64,000 bases of DNA, from the NCBI GenBank assembly GCA_013398955.1, contig VWPU01017662.1, positions 186,001 through 250,000 of the forward strand, in the 5' to 3' direction. A program made the translations under genes and the position numbers. A model generated the notes under the pieces. It ran no database searches. It had not been told where the DNA came from and saw only the letters and a program-made list of their open reading frames with translations. Source of the stretch: Callaeas wilsoni. Its lineage: Eukaryota > Chordata > Aves > Passeriformes > Callaeidae. Of this stretch, positions 38,223 to 47,259 are shown one piece after another (positions within the stretch are counted from its first letter, which is position 1; each line of letters opens with the position of its first letter).

Positions 38223-39915
38223 GCTGTGTGATGAGCTGTTTGCTTTTAACTAGTGGTAGGTCCCTCAGCAAGACCTCTCGGGTCCCCAAAGCCCACTGGG
38301 ATCAGATAGTTTCCTCTGATCTCTGGTAAAATCTGTCACTCTCCTCTTATCAAACAAGAATAAAGGAGGCAGAGAGGAGTCTCATGGGCTGGTGTGTTCC
38401 TCTGGTCTCTAAACAGCCATTCCTATTTGGAAAAACAGTTCCTCAATATTCATGTTGCCACCTGGGTTCCCACAGCTCCCATAGCTATTGCTTTAACTAT
38501 GCAGTGCTAAAACTATGCTTTAACTATGCTAAAAGTGCTGCAGTGCTTTCTTACTGAACAGGAGCGATTTCAAGATTAGGTTCCAGTAAGTTTCAAGAAA
38601 TTAGGTTTTGTTTAGACAGAGAGCTCCATTAATAACTAGAAAAAAGTAAAAAAACCGAACTTCAGTAGCTATTTTGGCTTTTCATAACACTCAGAGCAAA
38701 GGGACAGAGGTGCTGTGGACAGATGAAAACAAAAAAGAGGAGACAGCAAACAAGGTAGGCTGGTGTCAGCACAGCTCTGTGCACCAGTGCCATCAGTATA
38801 CCTTTCTGGTTCCATTTCTAAAAGTAATCATTTATTATTAAAAAACAATTAAATTTAAGGATTTTTATTTTCTTATATTTTCCTTTCACAGTATAAATAC
38901 ACTTAGTGTCTTAGGTAAAGTGGAGACTAAAAATTTGAAGAGACTTTCTGGATTATTTGAATCCCCTACTTGAGTCTCTGTTCTCTGGTGGGGCCACAAG
39001 GGTATCTCACACACAGGACGAATGGCAGTCCACCAAGCTGACCTTTGATATTTTTTTTTCCCTTTTCTCTTCTCCCTGGTTGCTAGTTACCCAGCTGTAC
39101 ATGGATATAGGTTGTACAAAGCAGCATCAACTCCGGAGCAGTGCGCTGCATTGCACAGCTGCCTTTCACACCTGGGGACTTTGTCTGCCACACACAAGGT
39201 GGCTGTAGGACAGAATATTGCATACAGATTTATCAGCCTTTCAGCTGGTACCTGGGACTTCTTGTGACCGGGAATATCTCTCATTCATCTCCGAGTAATA
39301 TGTTCAGGTTAGGAATACAGCACTGTTAATGAGGAATTATGGTATGCTTATAGTTAAATATTAACATGCAAGTAGTGTTATTTTAGTAATGATAAGAATG
39401 GTGACTATGTCTTGAATGATGCAGAAGAAGCACTGCAGTGATGCAGGCTGGTTTTCCTACATGATATGAAGACAACTTTTTTTACTGTACTGGGAATTTA
39501 AAGGTTTGAAATCTGTTATAAAATGCTTTATTTTATCACCTTTTGATTAAAGCATCATTTAGGTTTCTTGGTCTTTGGGTAACTTATATGTGGTAGTGAT
39601 CTCTTGTGGTTATAATGCACAAATTAAAAATTAGTACTACATAGGAGAATTACAATGTGGAAAAAAATAAACATATTTTTCCAAGTGATGTTATAAATTC
39701 TCACTGCATTGGAATGAGAAACAGAAAAGTGTTACTTTATCAGTTTCTTTTCCGTGATATTTTGAATGATTTAAAAATATGCAAAGGCCCAGAGAGTTCA
39801 CAACAGATTCTCTCTGTTCCAGACTTCATTATGGACTTTGGCAAACACTTTTTACAGAATAAAGATGAGTCAAGTGCAGCCTTGGGTGCCAAGGGTAACT
39901 TAAGCCAAGTGAATT

Positions 39916-40140
39916 GATGTTATGCCCTCTGTTTTTCCCATATAACCATTTTTCCTCTTTTGCTTTCTTTATTTTCTGTATCTTTCTCTTCCCTAACGCA
40001 TACTTCTTTTCTGTTTTTTCTAGCATTAATTTCCCCTTAGCTTACTTTTTCTGTAGCTTCATTCTGCCATGTTATTTGTTTTCAGGATTTCTTCCCTTCA
40101 GTCTCTTTTTAGCCCCTTTCTTTTTTGAATGTTATTATTT
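39916..40140. repeat. Pyrimidine-rich low-complexity tract
   Basis: T/C-biased plus-strand sequence with TTTTCCTCTTTTGCTTTC and TCTTTCTCTTCCC words. No repeat unit or exon is evident. Confidence 0.5.
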
Positions 40141-42307
40141 TAGCTCCATAAAGACAGAATTTTAAAAAGTATTTCGCTGCATGTTTTGCCTTTTTTTTTC
40201 TAGTTTTGAGTCCGACTCCAAGCCCCAGACCATGTGATTGGCCTGCAGTTTCCCAGTCTTCCTCCTTTCCATTTCTGAAGACACGTGACATTTGCATTTT
40301 TTTTCAGACATAGTGAATAGTCTCTTTGCTTCAGCCTCCCAAACTATATGAATAAATTGATGGATCTCTAGCTGAAATGTTGCTGAATCACCCATCTATT
40401 CAGATGCAGAGCAGTCTGACTGGGTACAGCCAGATTCATGTAAGAGCTGTAAGAGATAAAACCCAAAAGGGATGGTGACGTAATTAAGAACAGGTTTCTT
40501 CTCATTATCCATATCTCCTCCAAGCTTGCCCTGATTAACTGGTTTTACATGCAAGTCTAAATAGTGCATCTTCTAAGTAAATTTAAATAAATGAAACTCT
40601 CAAAAATAATTTCAGATTATTTGATAAGGAGAAGCATGAATGATGACTTAGAGCTAACACAGCAAAGCAGGAAGGACAGCAACTGCTGAGTATTTGTGCA
40701 AAGGACAGTGTGGTGGAACGGCTGTAAAGGAAGAAATGATTATTCCTCTGTAACGGAGGGAAAGCCTTCTCCACTTTTGGACATCAGCAGCTGTGGTTCT
40801 AATTCTCAGCCATGGCAAAGAGAGCAAGCAGGTTTTGTTGAGATATTGGCCCATGAGACTGTAATTGTGGCTGTTGCTTCTAGTTTGATGGCATTTATCT
40901 AACTATGAATTTCTTGTGTATTAATAGAGAAAATACCTTTTTTTTCCCAGATTAGTTTTAATTCCTGGTGCTTAGACACACACTTGTGAAGGGTATTTGA
41001 AAACCATGAACTAAAAAAAAGCTAAAAATCTTCTTTACGTCAGTCCAGACAAGAAGAATACTGTAGTTTCTCATAAGTAATATTTGCTGCATCACTTGAA
41101 GTTGGGAACAAAACAAGAGAAGTATGCAGACAGGTTGACATTTGGGAACAAAGAAAGGTAAGTACAATACTCAAATTTATGCTAAAACTCCATCCTCATT
41201 ATCTTTACTTAAAAATATGTCATTAAACATATGCATTGTAACTATTCTAACTTGTTGTTCTGTTCAACAATATTATCTGTGTGACGGTGGAATGGAATGA
41301 GAAAATGAACCAGGAGATTTTTCTAGGAGATTAGAAGAATCAAAGTCTTTTCTACTTGAGAATATAGCTGGAAAATAATTCTGGTTTCCAGATTTCAGTA
41401 TAGGACACAAAGAAGATACGAGATTTAGTGTGAAAGCCCCTTCTCTGTGAGTGAGTGTGAATGTGTGTGGATGAACAAAAGTTTACCAGATAACAGCAGC
41501 TGAAGAGTGGAAAGTATGTGGTGAGAGGCAACCTGTGAAAGCCTCCCAAGAAGCTTTAAGTGGTCCCATTAAATCCACCAGAAGAGATAAACCTCCCAAA
41601 TCAGCCAATACCACAAGAGGCCACAGCCCACCAACATCAGCCAAGCATTGGGTAACTTGGACGTGTCTGAGAGGGTGAGAGCTGCTACCTGCTGACATGG
41701 ACTGTGGAGTCATACACGTGTCAGATGTCAGGGACCCATGAGGGACTGTTCCAACACTACCTAGAAGCCACCAGTGTGCCAGTGCAGTTGCCTAGTTCTG
41801 AGTGAACATCCAGCCTTGTCCTTACAGCTGTTCTTCTCACTGCATGACTGTGAGCGAGCACCTGTGGAAACTGCGAGACAACCACAGTGAGGGAATTTCC
41901 TGTCCAAATAGTGACTGCTGTTAACAACAGCTTCATATCGACTCAGTTAACATAAGGTTTTCTGAGAATTGCTTGGTTTGATCTGTGTCTTCCACAGCTC
42001 TATCCCCAGTCAGAGCAAAGGGAGTTCACTACATGTTCGCAGTTGTCCTGGTTTTGGCTGGGATGGAGCTAATTTCTTCTCAGTGTCTGGCACAATCCTG
42101 TGTTTTAGAGATTCAGTATTAGAATAATATTGATAACATGGACGATTTTGTTGTTGTTATATAGTGCCTACCCTGGGTCAAGGACTTTTTAGTGTCTTAT
42201 GCTCTGCCAGTGAGGAGAGGCACAAGAAGCTGGTGGGGAGCACAACCAGGACAGCTGAGCAAACTGGCCAAAGGGATATTCCACACCAGAGAACATCATG
42301 CCCAGTG

Positions 42308-42313
42308 TATAAA
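42308..42313 (+). promoter_or_regulatory. LTR TATA box
   Basis: TATAAA sits inside GTGTATAAACTGGGGG, the place the family's promoter TATA box is expected, upstream of the U5 region. The second copy has lost it (GCAATAAACC instead). Confidence 0.6.
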
Positions 42314-42406
42314 CTGGGGGAGTTACCCAGAAGGAGAGCAGGGTCTGGCATTAATAAGTGGATGGTGAGCAATTGTGTTGCTCATCACTTGTTTTGCCTT
42401 GGTTTT

Positions 42407-42480
42407 ATCTTCATCTTCATCTTCATCTTCATCTTCATCTTCATCTTCATCTTCATCTTCATCTTCATCTTCATCATCAT
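42407..42480 (+). repeat. (ATCTTC)n microsatellite inside the LTR
   Basis: About eleven units of ATCTTC run from 42407, ending in ATCATCAT. The second LTR copy of the family has only TCTAATTCTTTTATCATTG-type sequence at the same place, so the array arose after insertion. Confidence 0.95.
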
Positions 42481-42493
42481 TGTTATCATCCTC

Positions 42494-42546
42494 TTCTTCT
42501 TCTTTTCTTCTTCTTCTTCTTCTTCTTCTTCTTCTTCTTCTTCTTC
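42494..42546 (+). repeat. (TTC)n microsatellite inside the LTR
   Basis: TTC units run from 42494 to 42546 with one TTTTC interruption near 42503-42507. The tract lies just before the U5 end of the LTR. Confidence 0.95.
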
Positions 42547-42689
42547 GTTTAAATTAGTAACCTGTTCTTATCAAAATGTACAACTTTTACTTTCGATTCT
42601 CCTCCTCGTTCCACCGTGCTGTGGGATGTTGAACCAGCAGTTTCTTGGTGCTTAGTTGCCAGCTGGGCTTAAACCACAACAGTCCTTTT

Positions 42690-42707
42690 TGGCCAGCAAT
42701 ATGGGGC
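42690..42707 (+). other. Degenerate retroviral primer-binding site
   Basis: TGGCCAGCAATATGGGGC lies 8 bases after the LTR end. I count 13 of 18 positions agreeing with the lysine-tRNA-type primer-binding sites used by many retroviruses. The following GGGTTGAGGTAATGACAGC fits the leader of this family as I remember it. No gag, pol or env follows. Confidence 0.5.
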
Positions 42708-42724
42708 CAGAGGGTTGAGGTAAT

Positions 42725-42783
42725 GACAGCACTGTTCCAGCTTCTGAGATGAAAGTAACTCTATACCAGCCAAAACCTGGACA
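42725..42783 (-). mobile_element. Inverted copy of the LTR U3 terminus
   Basis: The reverse complement begins TGTCCAGGTTTTGGCTGGTA and continues with TAGAGTTACTTT, then AGCTGG and CAGTGCTGT. It matches the first ~58 bases of the family U3 (27 of the first 32 bases match copy 1). So the retroviral segment has the same terminus at both outer ends, pointing inward. Flanks GCAGT (42039-42043) and ACAGT (42784-42788) look like a 5-base target duplication with one substitution. Confidence 0.75.
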
Positions 42784-42789
42784 ACAGTG

Positions 42790-43280
42790 AAGCAATAAAG
42801 CAAACATTTGATGGTTTCTGATACTAACACATTTGAAAATTTATATGATTATTTTATCATTGTAAGAATTAGAATGAACTGCTTCAGGAAGTGTTCCTCT
42901 AGAGGTTTATTGCCAGCATGTCAGGAAAATTCCCAGAACTTGGTTAAATTGTTAACAAGGTGTTTATCGGCAAAGAATTTTTAAAAGGCTTAAGACGCTT
43001 TTATATTTTAGATTTGCTACATTTTTAATCAGGATGCAAATACAGGAAAGTGGTTGGCATGAATAAAAGAAAACTACATCCACCTTAGCAGGCAGTTCAG
43101 TGCAACACGTTTTGTAGGGGTAAAGAGTTGGTGTCAAGGACCCAGCAGCTCTGTCACATTGTTAAGATCCAGTTTAAACCCAGAAGAGCAAAGAAAACTA
43201 AGTCTTTCTGTATTAAATGGAAAGAACTTTGAAGGTTCAAAACATACCCAAAAAACATGATTAAAACCAAACGAGGTTAG
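42790..43280. other. Unique non-coding DNA between retroviral elements
   Basis: AT-rich sequence without gene or repeat identity. No retroviral internal coding sequence was seen here. Confidence 0.6.
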
Positions 43281-43317
43281 ATGTAGGTGTCAAAAATTTG
43301 ATGTATTTTATTTAATA

Positions 43318-43370
43318 GTAAAAGAGGCAAAGAGAAAGAAAGAGAAAAGAAAGAAAGATAGAAATAGAAG
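43318..43370 (+). repeat. Purine-rich (GAAA)-type tract
   Basis: About 50 bases consist almost entirely of A and G, with GAAAGAAAGA words and no single strict unit. Confidence 0.75.
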
Positions 43371-44062
43371 TGTGCGTGGGGGTGGGGGCACAGGGAGAGG
43401 GTGACAGGGGTTAGATAGAAGCATATCACCCTTCTGGGGGTCCCAACAACATCTCGTTGCTCACCTCCATCTGGTCTTCTGGGTGGTGAGAGCCCCTGCC
43501 TCTGCTGTGCGCCATGCCACGCCAAAAAGTATAGAATCCGGTGCATTAATATATGCTTTCAGCAGGTGAGAATGCCCACATGCCTCCCTTTCAGTGAGTC
43601 AGTCTGACACTGTCCCTTGCAACACTGTGGATCTATTGCATCATGCTGCAGTGCTCTGGTGCAGGGTCTGGGGACCCTTTTGGAGAGGCCTTTGATGGGC
43701 CATGACACCCCCTCTGTCTTTCATGTGGATGCAGCTTCTCCTGGGGTGAAGGGGCCCCTCAGCTGAGCTGCACATCGGAGGATGGGCGCTCACTGTGCCT
43801 CTCACCAGAGGCTTTTTCACCACACACCCAAAACCTCTCTCCCCCCCACCCTTTGGTGTGAGGGTCTCTGTGAGTCTGGCAGCTGATAGCCCTGGTGCTG
43901 TGGTCTCCACTCCGAAGGTGTTAGGCTTGTATTCTGCGAATATATTAATTTCCCCCAGCCCAGAGTTCTTACTTTATCTTATCTTATCTTCATCAATGAG
44001 CAGTTCAGGGCCTCGGTCAGAAAGCCTATTCAGGGTGTGGCAGACTTCTCTGCAGCTTTTGT

Positions 44063-44088
44063 AATACAGTTTTGCAATACAGTTTTGC
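44063..44088 (+). repeat. Two-copy 13-base tandem repeat
   Basis: AATACAGTTTTGC occurs twice head to tail. It is a small local duplication. Confidence 0.9.
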
Positions 44089-44334
44089 TATAATAGGTAA
44101 AGGTCTTTGATGAAGATATTTAAGTCATAAACTATAATATTTCAGTCTCCGACACACGTGCACCAGGACTGACTCTCTTCTGGTCCTGCAGGCTGATTAC
44201 CTGTCAGTGGCTGGAGCACATCAGCTGAGCTTGTGAAGCCCAGCTCTTCATGTAGGCCTATACGGTGAACTGGAGCTTGTGTGCTCTCAGGTTACCCTGA
44301 GATCTGAAACAAAATGGGGTAATTGGAAATGGCA

Positions 44335-45715
44335 GGAGATTTGATTAAGAAGTGCACTCCTGCTTCAGGCTATCACATTAATATAGGCACGCACAATACT
44401 AATTAAGAAGCAGTGGACCAAATGGACCAAAGGAACAGGGAACACATAATCAATACAACAATTCGTGTTATATTATGTCATGTCCTCTGTGTTATTACTT
44501 CTACTCCATTTAAAATGACATTCATTTCTAGTACAGGAATGTCTACATAAAGTTAAATGCAATAGGGAAATAATATTTTCTTTGTAAGAATCCCTTCATC
44601 TTCAGTAAGGTTTTCTTCTACTTTCTAGAACTTGATATTAGTACTTCTATAATCTCTGCTTAAAAAAGATCACAGTACTTAGAAGTAAAATGTCCAGTAA
44701 AGAAACACAATGGTCTTAAATGTCTTCTGATCACCAGTAATCTTAATAGAAGTGGAACAGATTGACTTCAAAATGAACTGGAGGTTTTGAGACTGTAATT
44801 TCTGTAGTTTTTCTAGGTCCCCATAACTTCTCCCTCTTTCTCTCACTTCTTTGCCATGTAGTTTGTTTGAGCCATTTGTATCTGCTGGAAAATTCCCCAT
44901 AGGTTGTATTTACTTCCCAGAGGGAGCATAGTATGAAGCTGTTAGCAGCTGTTTGTACTTTTATGTCTTTCCTTTTCAGAACTCCAAGGCTGCAGTTTTT
45001 GATGGTATTTTCTATACTATCTTTGCCATGCAGTTGACTGAGCCCTACCGAGTACCAAAGGCACACGACTTTCTATGAGAGATTTGGGACTGTACATCTG
45101 AGCTGGGAGAATCCACCTGGGTAAACTTCAATGCAGCCATGGAAAAGCACAAACCCGAAGCTTCTACTTGATAGGAATATGTTAGTCCTTTCAAAGCTTT
45201 TAATTTTGTATTTGTGTAATGAATTTAAAGAAGCAACATGTTTAAGGATTGTAATGAATTTAAGGGAAGCAAAAGGGGATGTTAAATGTTAGGGGTGTAT
45301 TTACCAGGAAGACAAACACCTTTATGGTTCTCCTGTCTCCCTCACCAGGAGCAGGTAACATGCTCATTTCCAGAGCAGTCCCCACGTGCCAGGTGTAGCA
45401 GCCTACAGGATTGCCTGCATTCAGGGCAGCAGCAGAGAAGATTCAGTGCTGAGCAGCAATCAGGGACTGCTTCATGGTTGGATCCTTTCAATTTTCTCTT
45501 AATATGCCCAGAAAATAGTTTTTGAATTTGTCAGACACCACTGAGCTGTAGAAAGTTGTCAGCATGACAGGAGCCCTGTCAAATACGTCCAGATGGGCTC
45601 TCATGCCTGTACAGTTTGCCATACTCTCTTAAATTTCTGCTGTTTTAATTAAAAATAAAATAAGATGTGGTACTTTGACCTGGGTTCATCCTCATGTATA
45701 TGAGTTCACCTCCAT
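44335..45715. other. Unique non-coding DNA
   Basis: No gene, LINE or LTR recognised. Frames up to 107 codons are featureless. Confidence 0.6.
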
Positions 45716-45719
45716 TCTT

Positions 45720-45960
45720 AAATGCATGGCCAGGCAGTCTGTTGCCAAACAATTACAAAGAATGGCTGTAAATTGGATTCACTACTCTATCTCCAGGGAC
45801 GGCTACAATTGTCAGCTCTCTGTCAGCTAAATGAAAATAATGAAATGTAAGTTACAAACAGCAGGAAAATTGGGTGAGTCATTCTATTTATACATGTAAT
45901 TACATCTAAAGGTCCAAGTGCCTTGAAATTAAAAGAAGATTGGTTCTGTCAGGTGCTTAA
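45720..45960. promoter_or_regulatory. Candidate conserved non-coding element
   Basis: Repeat-free, with an AP-1-type TGAGTCA (45875-45881) and the perfect 12-base palindrome ATGTAATTACAT (45894-45905) containing TAATTA, a homeodomain dimer-like arrangement. It sits immediately before a CpG-dense patch, the same order seen at 10.4-11.0 kb. Function is inferred. Confidence 0.33.
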
Positions 45961-45991
45961 CAAGGTTTTCTTGGAAAGGGTCTTCCTAGAG

Positions 45992-46125
45992 AAAGCGCGG
46001 TGGAAAGCATCCGTGTCAGCAAAGCACAAACAGCTTGGCACCGTCTGCCAGGATTGAAGCGCGATAGTGCCGCAGCGCACGTGTGCGCGTCGCTGCCACG
46101 GGCAGGGCGGCGTGGCCGACACGGG
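45992..46125. other. Small CpG-dense patch
   Basis: At least 15 CpG dinucleotides occur in about 130 bases, including a CACGTG E-box in GCGCACGTGTGCGCG (about 46075-46090), inside otherwise CpG-poor DNA. Frames across it are composition artefacts. It may be a mini CpG island, or a conserved element with hypomethylated sequence. Confidence 0.5.
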
Positions 46126-46684
46126 GAGCTCTGCCTCCCTTCAGCCCTCATAATGAGTGTTAGCCAGAGGTTGACAAAAGGAGGTAGAAAACACTGAGGA
46201 CAAGTGGGATCTCCTCTCTTCTTTCTTTGAATCTCTTAGAAGGCCTTGGGGCTCTGGAAGCTTGGTATCCGGATGCATTGCATATTAATAATGTATAAAG
46301 CACAATTAGCACACATGGTGCTTGGCAGGCTTGTAACTCATGCTTGGCTCCAGACTTCAGCACAGCACTATGGGGGGATAGGGAAGAGCTACATCATAAA
46401 TACAAAATCACGGATTGATGCATTATTGAACAATTTAGTTCAGCAAGTCTTGTCAGCACAGATTTGAAGAGAAAAAAAAAGAGGTTCCATGAGACATTCA
46501 TACAAATAAAGTAATGGGATTTTGAGGATAGAAAAACAACTGCAAAAGTGTTGAGTTTTCCTTTCATCAAGTGATTATAATATTTTTAAGTAAAAGCTTA
46601 TAGCATAAAGATATTTTTGAGTATTGATGGAGAGACAACATCTGTGGCTGTATCATCAAATATAAAAATTATAAATTGATTCTT

Positions 46685-47238
46685 TGTCCTATTTGCAGCT
46701 GGGATGGAGTTAATTTTCTTCCTAATAGCTGGGATAGTGCTGTTTGGATTTAGCGTGAGAATAATGTTGATAACATGCTGATGTTTTACCTGCTGCTATT
46801 CAGTGTTTATACTAAGCTAAGAACTTTTTGGCTTCTTGTGCCCTCCCAGTAAAAAGGCTGGAGTGGCACAAGAAGGTGTGAGGGGGCACAGCCAGAACAG
46901 CTCACCCCAGGAGACCAAAGGGATATTCCATTACATATGGCATCTGCTGAGCAATAAACCAGGGGGAAGGCTGGCCAGAGTCTGCTGCTCAGGAGCTGGC
47001 TGGGCATCAGTCACTGAGTGGTAAGCACTCTGCATCACTTGTTTTGTATATTCTAATTCTTTTATCATTGTTATTATTTACTTCCTTTTCTGTTTCATTA
47101 AACTACCTTTATCTCAACCCACGGGTTTTCTCCCGTTTGTTCTGCTGACTCTCTCCCCCATCACGCTGCTGGGCAGGAGGGGAGGGTGAGTGAGTGGCTG
47201 TGTGATGCTGAGCTGCCAGCAGGGGTTAAACCACAGCA
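46685..47238 (+). mobile_element. Avian endogenous retrovirus solo LTR, copy 2
   Basis: It begins TGTCCT and continues with CAGCTGGGATGGAGTTAATT and TTCTTCCTAATAGCTGGGAT. It ends GGGGTTAAACCACAGCA. Landmarks match copy 1 throughout (GATAACATGCTGATGTTTTA, AAAGGGATATTCCAT, GTAAGCACTCTGCATCACTTG, and a U5 end with GGCTGTGTGATGCTGAGCTGCC). The TATA box position has drifted to GCAATAAACC, but an ATTAAA poly(A) signal is intact at 47097-47102. No primer-binding site follows and no polypurine tract precedes, so it is a solo LTR. A target duplication is not visible. Frames within it are not genes. Confidence 0.88.
47097..47102 (+). promoter_or_regulatory. LTR poly(A) signal ATTAAA
   Basis: ATTAAA precedes CTACCTTTATCTCAACCCAC at the R/U5 position of the LTR family. 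It is intact in this copy only. Confidence 0.55.
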
Positions 47239-47240
47239 CA

Positions 47241-47254
47241 CTTCCACGTGGAAG
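47241..47254. repeat. 14-base perfect palindrome with E-box
   Basis: CTTCCACGTGGAAG is its own reverse complement and contains a CACGTG E-box at its centre. It lies two bases after the end of LTR copy 2. It could be host sequence that met a factor site by chance. Confidence 0.85.
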
Positions 47255-47259
47255 AGGAT

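Larger units (their letters stand above)
37400..42030. other. Unique non-coding DNA
   Basis: No supported gene. Pyrimidine-rich tracts lie at 38098-38222 and 39916-40140. Small direct repeats of GCTTTAACTATGC occur near 38490-38530. The frames (at most 155 codons at 37764-38231) run into the pyrimidine tract and have no domain. Confidence 0.6.
42044..42681 (+). mobile_element. Avian endogenous retrovirus LTR (TGTCCTGG family), copy 1
   Basis: The LTR opens with TGTCCTGGTTTTGGCTGGGA and ends TTAAACCACAACA, the standard TG...CA bounds of a retroviral LTR family I remember as common in birds. Landmarks in order are GATAACATGGACG in U3, GCCAAAGGGATATTCCA, TATAAA at 42308-42313, GTGAGCAATTGTGTTGCTCATCACTTG, then a microsatellite-expanded region and the U5 end CTTAGTTGCC..GGGCTTAAACC. 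The poly(A)-signal position seen in the copy at 46685-47238 is not intact here. It is followed by a degraded primer-binding site, so it is the 5' LTR side of an insertion rather than a clean solo LTR. Open frames across it are not genes. Confidence 0.85.
43282..44330 (-). mobile_element. Candidate LTR-like or retroviral remnant, family unknown
   Basis: On the minus strand the left part reads as a pyrimidine-rich stretch followed by ATTAAATAAAATACATC, a plausible poly(A) region, and ends in TTTTTGACA. Upstream lie GC-rich promoter-like segments (for example TATATTAATGCACC at about 43550). Composition differs sharply from the flanks and includes CpG-bearing blocks (43440-43530, 43760-43920). 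I found no matching opposite terminus or target duplication, so an unrelated GC-rich segment is an alternative. Confidence 0.3.

Noticed and set aside
42164..42655. 163-codon frame with poly-Phe/Ile and poly-Ser stretches
   Set aside because: It lies wholly inside LTR copy 1 and runs through its microsatellites.
42044..47238. The two TGTCCTGG LTRs as the ends of a single 5-kb provirus
   Set aside because: No polypurine tract precedes copy 2, no gag/pol/env lies between, and copy 1 already has its own inverted terminus and flanking near-duplication; two separate insertions fit better.
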